Part shown: positions 22,493 to 33,659 of the stretch, one piece after another
How positions within the stretch are numbered: the first letter of the stretch is position 1
How the letters are laid out: every line of letters starts with the position of its first letter
From: Gnetum montanum
Lineage: Eukaryota > Streptophyta > Gnetopsida > Gnetales > Gnetaceae
Reading direction: 5' to 3'
DNA: 64,000 nucleotides
NCBI GenBank assembly: GCA_015680685.1
Contig: MNCI01015910.1
Coordinates: 1,717,299 to 1,781,298 of the forward strand
Notes under the pieces: model-generated
Seen by the model: only the letters and a program-made list of their open reading frames with translations
Told to the model about the DNA's origin: nothing
Database searches by the model: none
Position numbers and translations under genes: made by a program

Positions 22493-24418
22493 ATGTCTTC
22501 TTCTTCTCATAAAAGCACTTCATCACCTAGGGATCACACAAGAGACAATCGGCGGCACAACATACATAACCAAGAACCGTCAATTCCTCAATAGTTTCAG
22601 GTGGTATATACTCATCACGATGAGTATATACCCGATTTTACTTTTATCCTCCATCAGGATGAACAACTGTGGTGGCGAGACTTGCAAGGTAACATAGTGT
22701 TACCTCCAGATCATGCAATCCCCAACATGCTCCTTCGTGCTCTTGCACAGATAGGCATGACGCAACTATACACTGAATACATTGCAGAAGATTATGACAC
22801 AAGGGATTACCATCCCACAACGGCACAACGTTTAAGGGACTCGAGGTAAGAGAGCTACCATACATTGTTGAAGGACGAAGGGGTCCCGCATGTCCTAAGA
22901 GAAATTGGAGATGGTGAACCAGTTATAACAGGTTCTCCATTGAAAGATGTTCCTCCTCCTAACGATGGTGAGGAGGTGGGGTATCAAAACCTACACTCCA
23001 CGATTCACAATCCTGGTTCTGATCCCCATAAACATCAAGTGTTCACTGAGGGAACACAAACATATGACAAGGACGGGCATTCATATCGTCATCACAATCA
23101 GGGCCATAACCACAGAAGAGAAGGTAAGAAACATCATCATGGCGATGGTTCCCCTTCTCCTTCGCCTTTATCACATCATTCACCCTCTCCTTCCACATTA
23201 GGATGCAGCCAAAAAGAGCCCAACCATGGGGATAAGGATAAGCAAAATGAGAGACCTTGATAAGAGAGTCGAGAGCGAAGACGAGGGCATTCTAGGGAAT
23301 CAAGGAATGAAAGAAGGGAAAGTAGGGAACCGCATAGGCATCACAGACGCCATGAAAGAAATGACAACGATGAACCCCCACTTGTCACCTGAAGTATGTT
23401 AGATATTACGAAAGCTGTGAGAATACCTACAAGGCACCAAAAAGATAGCCGAATCAAGAGACTAGACATGAATAATATCCCCCGATTTGAGGGGGGATAC
23501 AATGTTGATCCGCAAAACCACTTACAGGCATTCCACAATGCCTGTGCCTTGTAGAATATTGAAAATGAGTGGCAAAAGTTAAATTTGTTCCCACAAATAC
23601 TCATAAAGGAAGTGGAAAGCTGGTACCGGTCCTTAGAACCCGGATCCATTCGTAGGTGGAGTACGATGCTAGAACTATTCAACGATAAATATCAAACGTA
23701 CTCCCGAGTGTTCAACTTGCGTAAGCAGATCCAAGGATGGAAGCAGGGTAATCATGAACCCTTTGATGCTACCATGGGCCAATATTATGCATTGCTACAT
23801 CATTTCCCAGGCCATGGCTACGCACAACGGGATCAACTATGCCATCTCGTAGATGGGCTAAGACATGAGACCAGGAGAACCCTTGGGACATATGCCCAAG
23901 GAAGATTATTTGAACTTAGGTCCCATGAAGTTCATAGATTATTGGAGCAAGTAGCTAAGGAAGAAGGGGAGTTACGGAAAAGAGAAAGAGTAGAAGAGTA
24001 TAACCGCAACCCTTCCCTCTGAAAGAGGGGAGTAAGATTCTATGAGGAAGAGGATGAGTCACCACTCGAAGAGTTGGTGAATAGAAAAACCTTGCCCCTT
24101 CAAAAGTTAACAACCGAAGTGTCAGCTAAGGTGGATCAAATGTGGGACTCCTTATATAATAGATTCGAAACCATTTTAAAAATAGTAGAGGAGTCTAAGG
24201 AGCGAAGTAGTGACCGTGATAAGAAAAAGAGGAGATATTCAAACCATTCACATAACAAGGGTAAGGGAAAAATGACTATCATCGATGAGGTTGTGGACTC
24301 TGATACAGACAATGATGGTGGATGTGAGATCTGCCAATATGACCATCCTAAGGGATGTTGCCCAATAATCTCACATCTGCAAGTGTATGCACTCAACCCA
24401 AGACTTAACAAATGGTAA
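22493..24418 (+). pseudogene. gag of element B, the best preserved copy
   Basis: ATG at 22493 gives MSSSSHKSTSSP. A stop interrupts near codon 33, then VYTHHDEYIPDFTFILHQDE follows. The variable middle part is His/Ser-rich. The capsid domain at about 23480-24020 holds IPRFEGGYN, IKEVESWYRSLEPGSIRRWS and LFNDKYQTYSRVFNLRKQIQ, the Athila-type Retrotrans_gag pattern, and is nearly open over 145 codons. Near 24330 is CEICQYDHPKGCCPI, a variant zinc knuckle. Three or four stops and possible frameshifts remain. Gag builds particles and packages RNA. Confidence 0.85.
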
Positions 24419-24636
24419 GCACCCCAAAGGTTACCTTATCCCCAAGGTAACCCGAGGCAGTTTCACCAATCCTTAACATATTATCCAAGTGGAACTCCAC
24501 CACAACCTATCGAGCAAAACTAGCAGTGGCAATACCCACAATCATTGGGGATGCCACCGCTTAGACAACAATACCTTACTGGAAACCAAACCCGTATGGC
24601 TATTACATAAAGCAACCGATTTCTCCAAGTGACTCT

Positions 24637-25545
24637 ATGGGTCATGTAACCCCACAATGTCACTACCAAGTTTGGGAGTATTTCAAGACTCCTTCTCCTG
24701 GAAGAGACACCACACATGCATACCATCCTCCAAATCCAATCGCATCTCTTACGCCGATAGTTCCACTACCACCTACTCCAACGATGCAAGGGGAACTCCC
24801 TACTCAACCACAGCAACGTAATGCTATGAGAGTCGTAAACCTTCAACCCACTACTGGTTCTAACAACCATACAAAGAGAATACCCTTCTTTAGAACCAAC
24901 AATCCAAACAAGCTCTCACAACCACAAGCAGTTGAGTCTATGACCACTCCTCCATCAAGAAAAGCTTTGGAGCTCCCTTCAAACCAACAACAGAGCTCAA
25001 TGCACATGGTTATGTTAACACATACCGTCACTGACTGGATAAAGGTGGGCCACCTTCCTAGGAAACTCTCTGATCCTAGAAGTCCCCTAATCTACCTCCA
25101 AGTCGCTGGGAATGAACCACGTAAAGCTCTTCTTGACTCAAGTTCCGGAGTCAACTTGATATCGCAAGAAATGTATAAAGCTTGGAACCTACCTCCACTA
25201 AAGAAGAGCAATATTCGCTTAGAGATGGCTGACCAGTCCATCACTATTCCCTTGGGATTGGTGGAGGACATTGTTATCACTATATGTGGTTGGTCATACC
25301 CAGCTGATTTCCTAGTGATCCAAGTCAATAATAACAAAGGGGACTTCCCAATTATAATGGGGAGGACATCGCTAAGTACCATAAATGCATGCCTAAAAAT
25401 CTTTGATATTTCCTTGGAAATATCTAAGGAAAACATTTATGGAAAGATCAAGAAGAAGAAAGTTCCATGCATCACATACAGTGATACAAAGGGTGATGAC
25501 GTACAAAAGTGCTCTGTATCTCCTATATGCAACTGGTGTGCCTAG
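24637..25545 (+). pseudogene. Aspartic protease region of element B
   Basis: 302 open codons: a proline-rich linker (to about residue 125), then the protease with ALLDSSSGVNLIS near residues 166-178 and GDFPIIMGRTSLSTINACL near the end. The canonical motif is D-[ST]-G; the serine after DS makes activity doubtful. Some 240 bases later the sequence meets the pol-deletion junction shared with A. Confidence 0.8.
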
Positions 25546-25810
25546 GAAACTCAGATACAAAGGTGCCTATATGTAGCAACCACACAACAAGAAAACACCC
25601 AGTGGTTGATAGCTAATAAGGAGAGCAATTCATCAACATGCATGGAACTAACTAGGGGAACAACTTGCAACCACAACGAAAGCATAGATACATTGGAATA
25701 TGAGCGTCGCCAACTTCCAACCCTTAATCTAAAAACATCAATTGGGAGAAGTTGGACACTTCTAAAAAATTCAAATAAGCGATCATTATTTTGGATCTCT
25801 CCCTTTCAAT

Positions 25811-25823
25811 TCAGTCATGGGGG
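25811..25823 (+). promoter_or_regulatory. Internal polypurine-tract motif of element B
   Basis: TCAGTCATGGGGG, identical over 12 of 13 bases to 27631-27643 adjoining the 3' LTR. Confidence 0.5.
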
Positions 25824-26557
25824 AGATGGCCACCTATGATGATCATTTGAGGCCCTTAGTTCTTTTAAGTTTTTGTTTTACACATTTTTGTTTTACAAAT
25901 TTCTTTAACTTTTCTTGTTTTTTTTTACAACATCATTTACACTTTTTCTTTTATTTGTGTGTGTATGTATGTGTCTTATCCATTTTGTTAAGTTTGTCAC
26001 CCAATAAGTGCTCTTAATGATGGTATGAACTATTTTCTATTGGTTGTTAATGTTTGGTTTTTACCTTTAAGTTACGATGTTGATACTAAGGTATGGTTCT
26101 TTTGATATAGTAGGTAATGAGTCCACATCATCCATGCATCCATAAATCTCTATGGTCTCTCTTGGCTTGGAACTATATAGTCCCTTTCTTCAAAATAATA
26201 AGAACTATCAACGAATCGGTGACTGGGTATTTCTTAAACTAAGGAAGGACTCAAGGATTGAAAAGGGTGTGGCTTCAACGGAACTTGATACATTTGTGTT
26301 AGCCATTCTCTTGGGTGCTTGGATGTTTTCTTCTTGATTTTTCTTACCGTTTCGACGATTACCATATTATCAAGAAGCTAAGCAAATAAAAATAATAAGT
26401 CTTTGCATGGTGTGGTTCTCAGGAAAAAACAATAAAAAAAAATAAAAGAAAAACAGTGAGGATTCAAAGCACACCCCTCAGACGAAATAATAATTTGGGC
26501 TACAAGCACTGGTTATGGAACTAAAATAAACATGTTCCCTCTAACTAAGGCCCTTCT

Positions 26558-26835
26558 NTGTACAACCCCTTGTGTATTTAACGATTAATGTGACTTAGTA
26601 GATCCCATTCCAAGTCTAGTCTCAAACAAACCACATCTAGTGACTTCACATTAATACATTCGGCCAATCCATCCACTTGAAGTAACAAGAATGCATCCCC
26701 CAAAGAGCCACCACCATTCTGACAAAGTGAAGGAGGAGAGAATAGGAAGTGAGAAGGACCTTAGTTAGATGGAACATGTTTAATTTAGTTCCATAACCAG
26801 TGCTTGTAGCCCAAATGATTATTTCATCTAAGGGN
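26558..26835. other. Segment between two single Ns, reversed relative to element B
   Basis: The Ns are at 26558 and 26835. The 276 bases between them read as the reverse complement of the family sequence (compare element A 2206-2470), while flanks on both sides are forward. One end also repeats the sequence that precedes the first N, with several differences. This is best explained by a contig placed backwards during scaffolding, possibly from another repeat copy. Confidence 0.85.
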
Positions 26836-26839
26836 AGGA

Positions 26840-27630
26840 CTCTTTGAATGTGGGATTGTCAGGGCATTAAGGGCATGAGCCTTCCTTGGGGAGTACCCAC
26901 TGACATTCCTAGTTGGTGCATCCGTTAATTTCTTTCCTTTAAACATTTCTGCAATCACCATTTATTTTGTTCATTTCCATTCTTGACATCCCTTTCATCG
27001 GCGTTATAGTTGTTTCTTTTTTCCCATATTTCTTGTTCCTTTTCTTTTTCTCCATTCTCTCGCTACCGGAGGTTTGCTCTCAATCATGGGGGTCCTGGTC
27101 CAATTTTTTCAATTTTTTCCAAACCCCTACACCTCGGGTAGGCACCAATATTATATCTTCAAATCTGTATCATCCATACCACAACTCAGCCAATGGACCT
27201 TTCACCAAAGCAAGGTATCAACTGCATTGTGATTTGTTTACCCTTGCTAATAGAAGACTGTGTTGTGTGTGCAGCTGGCAATCATACAACCACGGATTGG
27301 ACTTGGAGGGAACACTTGGAATGGATTGGTGCTGAAGCAGTTATGCAAGGAACAAGATTGATGGCACACTTATGGATGGACAATGAAAGGTGCAATCTTA
27401 GCGTTGGCAACAGCAGACTTGTTCGCTCTTCTCTCTTCTCTCTCAGCTACCAAATAAGGCTTGATGTCAAATGTATAAAGTGTTCACTCTTGTTGTCATG
27501 AACACCAATTTTGTCATGTTCTATAATGATGATCCGTTCACATGTCATCCCATTCATCATTAGTTCCATTCAAGTCAATAATCCCATACCTTCCAAATAT
27601 TTTATAAGGAACTCGAGGACGAGTTTTTAT
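26840..27630 (+). other. Non-coding 3' internal region of element B
   Basis: Aligns with A from about 2625 to 3430 (for example GTCAGGGCATTAAGGGCATG). Two frames of about 100 codons occur, but they are not kept open in A, C or D, so they are not called as genes. Confidence 0.6.
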
Positions 27631-27645
27631 ACAGTCATGGGGGTA

Positions 27646-28433
27646 TGATGGGACGCGATATTGCATGGGCCGCGATATCGCGTACGCGATATTGTAGCCC
27701 GTCGCCAGTTCTATAAATAAGAGGCAGCTCTCCCTTGTTTTTCCATCTAGATCTAGACCTTAGCTAAACTCTTGCCATTTTTCCATTCTAGAGTTAGAAT
27801 AATTTCCATGTGCGCGCAATAGGAGTCCCAAAGTGAACGGATCTTTATTCGAGCAATTCTGTACCTAAGCACACAATTGTGTACAACAATAAAGATGAAC
27901 TTTTGGATAAACCTTGCAGTGCATGGACTAAGCTAAATAGGACTTTAATTATTGTTAATTGTTTAAATGCTTTCTTAAGGATTTAATCTCTCTCAACCCT
28001 CAACTCTCATAGTTAAGTGCATTCAGTATGATTGCTTTGAGCACGTGTGTTATGCTTGGTAATCCCAATAATGAATAGCGTTTCGTAATCACAGTAGCGT
28101 TGCATTGGTTCAGGGTGTGAAATGGCAAGTGGGAACGAATGCTGATGCTAGGATGATTAAGACTTAGTTAGTTAAAGTTAGTTACTTAGTCTCTTCACCC
28201 CTTTCCTCTCTTAGCATAGGCAATAAAAACATAAAAGATATAAAAATCACATGCCTCAAGCTTACTTAACCATACAACCGTGACAAATACAAGTAAGCTT
28301 GGGAGGACAACAATTGATTAACCTTAGGTGTTTCATAAGGCGTGTAGGCACTTAGTCTGCGGAGTTCGACCAGATCGCGCGTGTAACGCTCGTATTCGTA
28401 TGGTTGAGTGTAGGGGTACCTCGCCACTCATCA
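27646..28433 (+). repeat. 3' LTR of element B
   Basis: 788 bp, preceded by CAGTCATGGGGGTA. Compared with the 5' LTR, many of the first differences are CG versus TG or CA, as expected from loss of methylated CpG. Confidence 0.92.
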
Positions 28434-28438
28434 ACACC
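28434..28438 (+). repeat. Target site duplication, right copy, element B
   Basis: ACACC, as at 21556-21560; element C sequence resumes here (CCTTAGACAAAATAAAC). Confidence 0.88.
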
Positions 28439-29758
28439 CCTTAGACAAAATAAACACATATGTCTTTGCATGATGTGGTTTCCATTTCGAAACAAAATGA
28501 TGGGAATTCAAAGCACACCCCTAGATAAAATAAACGGCCTACAAGCACTAGTTATTGGACTAGAAAGACATGTTACCCATGCTTGAAGGTCCTCCCCAAC
28601 TAAGGCCCTTCCTCACTTCCTACTTCTCTTTTCTTCTTTAATAAGGAACGATGGTTGTTTTGTGGATGCACTCTTGTGTTTCAAGGGGATAGACTAGTCT
28701 TCGAATGGTAATGCAAAGTCATTGAATAAGGTTGGTTTTGGTCTGGACTAATGATGAATCCTATCAAGTCATTTAACCATAAAATCCACAAGGAACTTCA
28801 TGTGACCTTAATTAGGAACTCCATTCCACTCTCTCTTATCCATCTATGCTTTCCATGTCTCACCTCACTGCTGGTTTCATGTTCTTGTTCGATGTACTGG
28901 TTTGATGTGTCGGAATTCTTAGGTAGTTTCTTCCAGGTTTTTGTACTTAACTTTTCATAGCCATTAATCATCCACGGAGCCCACAAACTCTTTGGTTTGA
29001 AGTTATGCAAGGGCATAAGAGGCCTGTGCCTACTTTGGGGAGGACCCACTTGCATATCTTTTGGTTGGGTTAGTTAAGCTCTTTATTCTTAGATACTCTC
29101 ACAATCAAATCCTTTTGTTTACCTCATCAATGACATTCAATTATGGGCATTTTCACAACGTTTTTTCAGTGTAATCTTTTATTATTACTATTGTGAATTC
29201 TTATACCCTTTTCAAACATTTCATCCTATTTGAACATTTTCAAATTTAATGGACCACTTATCTATTTTACCCTATTTGTTAGCCTTCCTGCTAACACTAC
29301 TCTAGGAATCAATCTACCATAATCACAACCTAGCCAAGTGCAACCATCAACGAGATAAGGTATTTAATAGCTATGTGTTACACATTGCATACTAATTCAC
29401 GATTTTGTTGTGATTGCAATGGGAAGCATGGACTGGAAGAAAGACTATCTTCACCAAGGATGATGCAACAACACCTTATGATAAAGATCGTTCATGATCA
29501 TTGGATCTTCTCCCTCATTTTCCAGTTGCCAAGAGGCGTTGGATGTCAGTTTTATCCAGGGTGTTCACTTCTCTTATCATGAACACCCAATTTTGTAAAG
29601 GTTGTAACTCCGTACACTTGGGCACTCAAGAATCTATTTGTTCCATTTGAGTTAGTTTGTACGTTAGTCAAAAATCCCATACCTTTCTAATATTTTGTAA
29701 GAAACTTGTTCCTCTTCTTCTTCACTCGTACACGAGTTTTCATTCAGTCATGGAGGTA
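28434..29758 (+). other. Non-coding 3' internal region of element C, downstream of B
   Basis: Matches D 13330-14565. No convincing frame. Contains the 3' polypurine motif at 29744-29756. Confidence 0.65.
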
Positions 29759-30618
29759 TGATGAATCATGTTTTTTGCATGCTCCAATATCGGGTACTCG
29801 ATGTCAAGGCCTCGACATTGGGTATCCAATGTCGAAGCCCATGACGCAATGTCAGATATTGGATATCACAGGGTATATGCTAGCCTATAAATATAGCGCT
29901 TGGGCTCATGATATTCATATAGTTTTATATCAATTTTTATCATAGTTAGTGAAGCTCTTGTAGTTTGTTTTCTCCAGAGTTAGAATATTTTCTGAGCACC
30001 CCCAATAAGAGTCTAAGTGTGTACGAATCTTTGTTCGAATACTAATGTACCTAAGCACAACAATGTTATGGGAATAAAAACAAACCTTTTTTAATAATCT
30101 TTGCAACACTGAAAATATATTAATATTTCCTTTAATGCACTTTACTTTCATGCACTTTACTTTAATGCATTTAAATTAAGCAATTAATTTCCAATTGTTA
30201 ATGAACACAAGCACGACCACTTCGAGCATACATATAGTGCTTGGTAAACCCAACAACACTTAACGTTGGATAGCCCTGCAACACCATATGTGTTCAAGAT
30301 GTGTCCAAGAAAGTGGGACGAGTACTTGTGTTAGGCTAGCTAGGCAGTAAATGAATTAGATCTTAAATTACTCTACCTTTCATTCTTGTTGTAGGCGATT
30401 AAACTTATAAAATATAAAATGAGAAAAATCATGTACCTCAATTACACTCTACCTTCACAAGTGTAGTTGGAAAGACAACAAACGTTCTCAATGCCCATTT
30501 CACTTCCTAGAGGAACCAGTGCAGTGGAGAACTATAGGTCCACAAAATTCGACCGGATCGCGTGTGAATGCTTTAGTGATTCGTATGGTTAGGTGTAGGG
30601 GTACCTCGCCACTCATCA
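29759..30618 (+). repeat. 3' LTR of element C
   Basis: 860 bp, TGATGAATC to ACTCATCA, TATA at about 29885. Its start keeps TG, showing that TA in the 5' LTR is a mutation. Confidence 0.88.
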
Positions 30619-30623
30619 GCTAC
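30619..30623 (+). repeat. Target site duplication, right copy, element C
   Basis: GCTAC, as at 15788-15792. Confidence 0.85.
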
Positions 30624-30954
30624 AAATTGATAAAGAGTTTCTATCTCTAAATGCATCATATCTTCTTCAAGAAGTAGCAAATCATATTATACCCATCTTT
30701 TAACCTAAAATTCTTCTACCAAAAAATGTTTCTATACTTTTTCTTTTTTCTTTCAATGTGTTAGCAAGTCCAAGACTCTACACCATAAACCCACACAAAT
30801 TAATTGGTTGCACAATAAAACAAAATAACCTCTCTTTTTTTTAATTTCCCAAGCTAAAATAGTTTCCTTCTAGCATTTGTTTTTGAAATCAAATAAAGGT
30901 CTCAACCCCACTTGCAATCCTTTGTTTAATAAACATCTCTCAACTATAATTGTC

Positions 30955-31475
30955 AAAAAAATCTAGACTAAGGTTGGTGTTATATTTACTAGGACCTTTC
31001 CAATGGTGAAAAAGTAAATATTATTTCTAGTACCACACACCATAACTTTGGTTTTTTGCACATTAACTTTTATTTCTAAATGTTGGCAAAAATCATCCAA
31101 GACAATAACCATTTGTTGTATGCCTTCCTTAGAGTTGGAGATGAGAGCTACATCATCAACATACAACAAAAAGTTGACAAAGAAATCATTAATTTTAATA
31201 ACATATCTATTTGGAATATTTTGCATCCACTCAAGTTCATCAATAAAAATACCAAAAAGAGTAGGTGAAAAAGAACAGCCTTATTTCACCCCAATATCAC
31301 TTTGTAATAAAATATTTTTATGGGAGTGGTGATTTATTATCTATATAAATACCTCTTGGTAAGATTTATTATCTGTCTTGTAATCGCTTCTACAACTTGC
31401 TTTGAATCATATGCTTTAGAGAAATCCACAAAACAAGCAAGAACTTCTTTGATTTTGTCCTTTTACATAATCAAT
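30955..31475 (-). mobile_element. LINE reverse transcriptase remnant
   Basis: On the minus strand the reading gives LACFVDFSKAYDSKQVVEAI (RT motif with the first catalytic Asp), then LQSDIGVK-stop-GCSFSPTLFGIFIDEL, and then LLYVDDVALISNS (catalytic YVDD) and INVNVQKTKVMVC-like sequence. These are the ordered RT motifs of plant non-LTR retrotransposons. The stop replaces the conserved Gln of the GVKQG motif, consistent with CAA to TAA. A frameshift lies near 31310-31340. It lacks endonuclease and both ends. Sequence on either side (30624-30954 and 31476-31930) is AT-rich without recognisable genes. Confidence 0.8.
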
Positions 31476-31857
31476 AAAATATTTCAATGTAATAAAGTGA
31501 TCAATAAAATGTTAATTTTAATTTAAACATAATATTATCTTTTAATATGTTACTTATTTTCTAAAAAAAAATAGCTTATACAAGCTAATAACCCTCAAGT
31601 AAATTCCAAATATGCATTAACTTTGTACTCTCAAAAACCTAAGCTATTGAACCACTACTTTTTGAAAATCTATCGTTGATTTCTCCTAGAAGATCAATTA
31701 GATTTAGGGTAAACTATCATTAAAAATAAACTCAACAATAATTGCAATCATAATTACATGATAGTTTCATAATGTTAACCAACAAATGCAAAATCAATCA
31801 TTATCTTTAACACATTGTGTACGTGTAAACAAGCCAAGGATTAAGGAATATCCATAA

Positions 31858-31898
31858 AACTTGAATCCGAATATAAAACTTGAATCCGAATATAATAC
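31858..31898 (+). repeat. Short tandem duplication downstream of the glycosyltransferase gene
   Basis: AACTTGAATCCGAATATAA occurs twice in direct succession with only the joining bases differing. Confidence 0.7.
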
Positions 31899-31948
31899 CA
31901 ATTCATGCATGCACCCACACAATTAAGCATTTAAGCAGCAGCTATTAC

Positions 31949-33526
31949 TCAGCACCTTGAATGCCCTTTGTTCTTCAAATCAACCACAACCAATTCTAAA
32001 GCTTGGTCAGAACTACCCCCTTTTCCCACAGAAGACGTTGCAACATCCCTCAGTCCTTCTGCAGCCTTCCTAAACTCCGCATCCTCCATCACCCTCTTAA
32101 CTTTGCCTGCCACTGTTTCCCTGCAAACAATATCCTCACTCCCATCCCTGAGCCTGAGTCCAGATTTCCAAACATCAGCAACCATCCAGCAGTTTGTGGG
32201 CTGCTCCGCTGCCACGGGAAAACCTAGGAGAGGAACACCAAATGAAATGCTCTCTATGATGGAATTCCAGCCACAGTGGCTCAGAAATCCTCCAATGGAA
32301 GGATGAGACAGCACTCTCATCTGGGCACACCATGGCACCAATAGCCCTCGCTGTGGAATAATTTCCAAAAGTTCAGAAGGCAGCAGTTCAGAGGCTGCAG
32401 AATCTCTCAGTTCCCTGGCTACCCACAAAAAGGAGTACCCACTTTCCCTGATTCCCATTGCTATTTCCTGCATCTGAGCCGGTGACACCGGCATCAAGCT
32501 GCCAAATGACACATAAAGAACAGATTTCGGGGCTCTGGAATCAAGCCACTGTAAACAGCTTACTTCTTCTCTGCAACTTGTCCCGAATGTCAGATCCCTA
32601 CTGTCTGAGCAGCCAAGATATGCCAATGGCAGAAACGGCCCTGCACAAATAAAGTTCATTTTCTTTCTCAGGGCCTCCTCTGAAACTGATTCCAGAGCCG
32701 AAAATGAGTTCCCCAGAACCCAATCATGATGTTTAAGAGCTTCCATTGCCGTGTCAGTCAGACGTTGAATATGATCGACAAAAGGTTCCTTGCTCTTTGC
32801 AACTGTGGAAGGAAGATCTCGCTTAAACAGAGGCATTTCCAGGTCAGGAAGTTCGATGCTGGACTCTGTCTGAGACCACACTGTATTACCTACAATACCA
32901 ATCTTCTTATATCACAACTAATTTACCCAGAACATAGAATACCCGTCATGAAACCAGATCAGCCAGACGATGGTGATAAAAGCAAAAAGGAAACGCTTCC
33001 CAAGACTGCAGAAGGCGATAAAGGCAAAAAGGAAATGCTTACCAAGACTGCAGTGATAGAAGATGCTGAGGGCAGCCAAGCTCTGGGTCCATAGAGCAAC
33101 TGATCGAAGTCCAAGCTTCTTAGCCAAAGGGGACGCCCAACTGAGATATACATCGCTGATGATGCAGGATACTGGTACTGCATTTTCAGATGAGTTGAGA
33201 CTTATGATAAGAGATTCTACGTAGGTTCCCAGGTCGCCCAAAGATCGGTAAAATTTATCTCTGTTCTTCCAACGATCGAACTCTCCTGGAAGGCAGTCCG
33301 GTATGCAGACAAGATTAATTGGCAGGCCTAGGGTTTGTGTGGCATGCGTGAAGGCATCTGGACTGTTGTTTCTGTGAGCTTCTTCGATGATATTTCTCCA
33401 TGAATGCGTAAGAACAAATGATATTGTAACGCCCTTTGCTGCTAATTTCTTTGACAGGTTTATCATAGGATTTATGTGCCCTTGGGCTGGCACTGGCACC
33501 ACCACAGCATGAATTCTACAGTCCAT
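31949..33526 (-). CDS. UDP-glycosyltransferase, plant family 1 (two exons)
   Basis: Exon 1 is 33526-33043 and exon 2 is 32880-31949, joined across a 162-bp GT-AG intron (donor GTAAGC, acceptor AATACAG) with matching phase, giving about 471 residues, normal for the family (450-490). The N-terminus has PVPAQGHINPMINL with the catalytic His near residue 17; the acidic partner is probably Asp in CIISDVYLSW. Exon 2 carries the complete PSPG donor-binding box: WCAQMRVLSHPSIGGFLSHC, then GWNS and a final AAEQ. The enzyme should transfer sugar from a UDP-sugar to a small lipophilic acceptor in the cytosol; the acceptor cannot be told from sequence. No signal peptide or membrane segment is seen. Start chosen for the family-typical N-terminus and good ATGG context. 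Coding is intact. UGT83/85/86-like groups are possible relatives; subfamily not assigned. Confidence 0.92.
32977..33055 (-). repeat. 42-bp tandem duplication spanning the intron donor of the glycosyltransferase gene
   Basis: CTGCAGTCTTGG plus about 30 bases occurs twice, 42 bp apart. The exon-proximal copy has the donor GTAAGC; the second reads GGAAGC and cannot act as a GT donor. Reading through the repeat keeps frame for about 40 codons, so an unspliced product would differ at the C-terminus. Confidence 0.75.
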
Positions 33527-33584
33527 TGATCTCTCCCCACCGTCCCGTCTTGTTTCTAAGCTCCGCTCTCAGCTTTATCGCTAT

Positions 33585-33596
33585 TACATATAGAGC
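33585..33596 (-). promoter_or_regulatory. Possible TATA box of the glycosyltransferase gene
   Basis: CTCTATATGTAAT on the minus strand, about 62 bp before the ATG. Position and sequence fit a TATA box with a short leader; not otherwise supported. Confidence 0.4.
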
Positions 33597-33659
33597 TGGA
33601 TCGGGGGCAAGTAAAATACATGATTACTTGTTTAGCTCCCTGACAAAATACCTGACGAC

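Larger units (their letters stand above)
21561..28433 (+). mobile_element. Element B: Athila-like gag-protease retrotransposon without pol, nested in C
   Basis: 6.87 kb with LTRs 21561-22346 and 27646-28433, tRNA-Asp primer site, gag, protease, internal and terminal polypurine motifs and the duplication ACACC. Homology with autonomous D runs to the sequence after protease (B about 25785, D about 9745) and resumes after integrase (D about 12610), so about 2.9 kb of pol is missing. Element A has the same junction (about 1465). It must rely on D/C-type proteins. LTR pair differences are often at CpG. Contains an apparently inverted assembly segment (26559-26834). Confidence 0.92.
15793..30618 (+). 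mobile_element. Element C: Athila-like LTR retrotransposon interrupted by nested element B
   Basis: LTRs at 15793-16643 and 29759-30618, flanked by the duplication GCTAC (15788-15792 and 30619-30623). Internal parts are gag, a truncated RT, RNase H and integrase (16805-20640) and a non-coding 3' region split by B at 21561-28433. Compared with D, the span from the end of gag to mid-RT (D about 8112-10283) is missing at about 18488-18535, so protease and the first half of RT are lost. The 5' LTR start reads TAATGAATC instead of TGATGAATC. Confidence 0.9.

Noticed and set aside
26559-26834. A biological inversion within element B
   Set aside because: Single Ns lie exactly at both borders and one border duplicates flanking sequence; an assembly error explains this more simply.
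26967-27501. Two overlapping frames of about 100-120 codons as an env-like gene in B
   Set aside because: They are not open in A, C or D and show no signal peptide plus anchor arrangement or conserved motif.
32918-33094. Unspliced extension of glycosyltransferase exon 1 as the true C-terminus
   Set aside because: It would lack the PSPG box; the GT-AG intron with matching phase restores a full-length family protein.
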